DNA of 64,000 nt from Faucicola sp902506215 (GTDB lineage: Bacteria > Pseudomonadota > Gammaproteobacteria > Pseudomonadales > Moraxellaceae): positions 620,001 to 684,000 of the forward strand of contig CP069437.1 in NCBI GenBank assembly GCA_016888885.1. The letters are read 5' to 3'. Position numbers and translations under genes: made by a program. The notes under the pieces are model-generated. The model did not search any database, was not told the DNA's origin, and saw only the letters and a list, made by a program, of their open reading frames with translations. Position 1 is the stretch's first letter; each line of letters begins with the position of its first letter. This document shows, one piece after another, positions 61,728 through 64,000 of this stretch.

Positions 61728-62999
61728 GTGATTCATATTTGGTTGCCAACTCAGCATGCTGCCTTACGTTTATGGCAACAAACTACCCAGACTTGGCAAA
61801 CGGCTGACGATTGGCAAACGCTTGCGACCCTTGCCAATCTGCAAACCACGCAATCAGCCAAGCTGCAAGCCTGTCTCTATTTTCCTAGTGTCAATTTATT
61901 AACCATCCATCCTACCCTTTCAGCAAGCCAGCTCAACGCTTTGGGCGACGCCGGCAGACGCTATTTATTTGAAGATATCAGCATTGGGTCGGTAGACGAT
62001 TTACAAGTCAAAATTCAGCCGGCGGTCAGCAACAGCGAGTTACCCGCGTTATTTGGGCTTCATGCTGCCGATATTCATTCATGGATTAATGCCGCAGCTT
62101 TGGCAGGTATTGAGATAGTCGCTTTATTGCCAGATTTTTTATTGCTACCGACCATAGATAATAGAATAGATACTAGTATGAATACTAGGGCTATACCTAC
62201 CACAAGCGCGGTGTATTACCAAGATACAGATACCCAGTTATTAAAACTCCATACTTATCACGGCATGGCGGTTAGTTTTTTACCGCTGGTACTCACCAAA
62301 TTACCCATGCTAGAAACGCTATATTTAACCGGTTTTCACCATGAAACCGTTATCCAGCAATTAGCCAGTATGCCTAATTTATCCGTAGAGTCTTCTGAGT
62401 TGTTGCCTACCCCAATCAAAGACCCGGTCAGACATTTTTTTAACTTTGCCACAATCAAAGGTAAAACGACGCTTGCGCCTTATGCCAAAGTCATCGTCCT
62501 AGTCAGTGTGTGTGCGCTGCTGACAACCTTTGCGGTCGATGCGCTTCGTTGGTATTATTACAACCAAGCGCAAAAACAAGCCTCAACTTTGCTGGCGCAG
62601 CAATACGCCCAGTGGTTCCCCAATGAGCCGCTTAATAGCAAACTCACCCTACAACGACAGTTATCTGGCAAATTAACCACCCAGCAATCAGCCACGCCAA
62701 ACGTACTTCAGACATTGTCGTCCATACAGCCGATATTACAGCAATACCAACTGACTGCCAAACAGCTTAATTTTCAAAATAATCACTTACAACTGCAGCT
62801 TTTATCATCAAGCAATGATTCATTAAACAAAGCCGTCAATGACATGGTAAACAAAGGGATTAAAGCCAAGCTAGGGTCTGTCGATGCCGCGATGCCCGCT
62901 GCGATGTCTTCGAATACTGCCAGTGCGGTTTCCAGTACAGTGGCGCCAAATTCTGCTGGCAGTGCCCTTGCCATGATAGATATTGAATTGGCAGACTAA
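61728..62999 (+). CDS. gspL: Type II secretion system protein GspL
   Basis: A 423-residue inner-membrane platform protein. The first ~250 residues form the actin-like cytoplasmic domain that binds the secretion ATPase GspE; one membrane helix at about 254-271 (VIVLVSVCALLTTFAV) and a periplasmic ferredoxin-like domain follow. Translation starts at GTG (61728) with AGGA eight bases before it. The pairing with gspM supports the call; the other gsp genes are not in the window. Confidence 0.9.
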   Translation: MIHIWLPTQHAALRLWQQTTQTWQTADDWQTLATLANLQTTQSAKLQACLYFPSVNLLTIHPTLSASQLNALGDAGRRYLFEDISIGSVDDLQVKIQPAVSNSELPALFGLHAADIHSWINAAALAGIEIVALLPDFLLLPTIDNRIDTSMNTRAIPTTSAVYYQDTDTQLLKLHTYHGMAVSFLPLVLTKLPMLETLYLTGFHHETVIQQLASMPNLSVESSELLPTPIKDPVRHFFNFATIKGKTTLAPYAKVIVLVSVCALLTTFAVDALRWYYYNQAQKQASTLLAQQYAQWFPNEPLNSKLTLQRQLSGKLTTQQSATPNVLQTLSSIQPILQQYQLTAKQLNFQNNHLQLQLLSSSNDSLNKAVNDMVNKGIKAKLGSVDAAMPAAMSSNTASAVSSTVAPNSAGSALAMIDIELAD

Positions 63000-63020
63000 A
63001 CCTACGACCGAGATGAATTT

Positions 63021-63512
63021 ATGAAACCGCACGCCTCACTGAGCCAATCCCTGCAAAAACTAACCACGCCTCTGGGTCATGCCTTTCAAAATTTATCACG
63101 TCGTGATCAGATTGCGCTGCTGATATTGGCAATGTTCTTGCTTTTTTTTGTGGTTGGTGTCAGTGGTTGGACGCTACACAGCAAAGCCAACCTGGCACAA
63201 AAAAAATACGATGACACCATGGCAGATGTGTTTTGGTTACGCAGTCAATCAGGTAACATCAATCCGAACCAAACCCAACAAGTCAGTCAAGCCGATGCTA
63301 TCAAACAAATACTTAGCCAATCAGGTATTGTCAATGCGCAAGTGGTCGAGAATGGCAATACTATCCAAGTGGCTTTTAGTCACGCGCAGGCCAGCGTAAT
63401 CACCAATATATTTAATCAGTTTGAACAACAAGGTATCCGCATCCAGCAACTACAAATCAACCAGCCAGCCCTCGATAAACTTGAAGTACAGTCTGTCTTA
63501 TCTATTAACTAA
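63021..63512 (+). CDS. gspM: Type II secretion system protein GspM
   Basis: A 163-residue protein with a short cytoplasmic N terminus, one membrane helix at about 32-52 (ALLILAMFLLFFVVGVSGW) and a periplasmic ferredoxin-like domain. It binds GspL. The arrangement 21 bp after gspL is standard. gspN does not follow; a terminator and an unrelated minus-strand gene do. Confidence 0.9.
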   Translation: MKPHASLSQSLQKLTTPLGHAFQNLSRRDQIALLILAMFLLFFVVGVSGWTLHSKANLAQKKYDDTMADVFWLRSQSGNINPNQTQQVSQADAIKQILSQSGIVNAQVVENGNTIQVAFSHAQASVITNIFNQFEQQGIRIQQLQINQPALDKLEVQSVLSIN

Positions 63513-63544
63513 TAGTAAAAGTAAGTAATAGTAAGACCATAAAA

Positions 63545-63570
63545 AACGATGCACTTGGCATCGTTGTTTT
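63545..63570. terminator. Bidirectional terminator after gspM
   Basis: AACGATGC (63545-63552), loop ACTTG, GCATCGTT (63558-63565), with A and T tracts on both sides. A 10-bp direct repeat GGCGCATGGG follows at 63571-63590. Confidence 0.75.
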
Positions 63571-63594
63571 GGCGCATGGGGGCGCATGGGGTGA

Positions 63595-64000
63595 TTATTT
63601 TTGCACCCACTGACGAATTTTATCACGCTCTGCTGGCGTGGCTCTCAACCATAACTGCATAAATTGATCGAGATTATCCGATGAACTGACTGTGGTCACA
63701 ACCGCTTGATTGCCAGATTGATTACTAGGTTGATTGATAGCGGGAATCGCGCCCCCTGATTGCCCTAAGGCATTGATGGTTTGCTGATTTGCTTCAACCG
63801 CTTTTGAGCTACCACCAAACACACCGCCTAACGCATTACCCAAGCCGCTAAAAATGCTTGAACTGCTGCTGGATGTGGCTTGCTGACTTGCAATGATTTG
63901 CTTGCCTTGTAGCACCGCTAGTGTGGGTTGTTTGACATATTCTTTGGCCGCATTATAGTCTTCTGGTTGACCTAGCATATCCAACACATACGTTTGATTG
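63595..64000 (-). CDS. C-terminal part of an unidentified protein (cut by window edge)
   Basis: The frame is open to the window edge. It reads NQTYVLDMLGQPEDYNAAKEY near the edge, a Gln/Ser/Ala-rich stretch with a poly-Ser run and a Gly-rich IFSGLGNALGGVFGGSS segment, and ends in LWLRATPAERDKIRQWVQK. The last motif resembles a short helical cap. I do not recognise the family; the visible part looks soluble and partly disordered. A GTG at 63987 could be the start, but the frame continues upstream. Confidence 0.65.
   Translation of the reverse strand, partial: NQTYVLDMLGQPEDYNAAKEYVKQPTLAVLQGKQIIASQQATSSSSSSIFSGLGNALGGVFGGSSKAVEANQQTINALGQSGGAIPAINQPSNQSGNQAVVTTVSSSDNLDQFMQLWLRATPAERDKIRQWVQK

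Noticed and set aside
63571..63590. GGCGCATGGG direct repeat as an attachment site
   Set aside because: A single 10-bp tandem duplication beside a terminator, with no integrase or tRNA nearby.
1..64000. tRNA or rRNA genes
   Set aside because: No cloverleaf-like or rRNA-like stretch was recognised by reading; a covariance-model scan would be needed to exclude them fully.

Overview
The window is a 64 kb chromosomal segment from a Gram-negative gammaproteobacterium, most likely a member of the Moraxellaceae (Moraxella/Faucicola/Psychrobacter type). The inference rests on moderate GC, the gene order pyrH-frr-uppS-cdsA-dxr-rseP-bamA-skp-lpxD-fabZ-lpxA, an inactive-type dihydroorotase paired with PyrB, an Acinetobacter-like UppS active-site variant (from memory) and type II secretion genes gspL/gspM. 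No rRNA, tRNA or CRISPR array was recognised. Genus-level identity is an inference from reading alone.

Layout. 1-1045: start of ilvB (acetolactate synthase) on the minus strand, preceded by a leader that looks like a transcription attenuator: a small ORF with four consecutive Val codons and a terminator hairpin before ilvB. 1046-8710: a DUF4124 protein, bifunctional NAD(P)HX repair enzyme, and a queuosine group (queG, queA, tgt) with a DUF924 protein, a thioesterase and an AT-rich membrane protein between them. 8778-20849 (minus): envelope and lipid A gene series lpxA, fabZ, lpxD, skp, bamA, rseP, dxr, cdsA, uppS, frr, pyrH. 21048-32323: SMR transporter, rimO, hrpA, an esterase, DUF2069-wrbA, a YihY protein with a long acidic tail, and a DUF2127 protein. 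32378-40951: pyrX-pyrB, divergent fbp-rRNA methyltransferase, a small lipoprotein, argJ, xth, an IclR regulator and a HAD phosphatase.

41074-50118 (minus) is a valine-to-propionyl-CoA catabolic cluster: prpE, a PAS-LuxR regulator, mmsA, isobutyryl-CoA dehydrogenase, enoyl-CoA hydratase, a GNAT acetyltransferase, 3-hydroxyisobutyryl-CoA hydrolase and mmsB. ppc (50455-53310, plus) diverges from it. An IS200/IS605-type element (about 53.4-55.04 kb) with divergent tnpA and tnpB sits between ppc and the next gene; its TnpB lacks the usual RuvC-II glutamate. The remainder (55-64 kb) holds two unrecognised small proteins, a lipoprotein, a hydrolase, zapE, a small unknown protein, a nitroreductase, gpsA, sixA, gspL-gspM and the end of an unidentified gene on the minus strand.

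Most of the window is ordinary core chromosome. The points most worth checking are the Val-rich ilvB attenuator, the TnpB with a possibly relocated catalytic residue, a ribosome-binding-site hairpin at 55.6 kb, and a perfect palindrome between pyrB and fbp.
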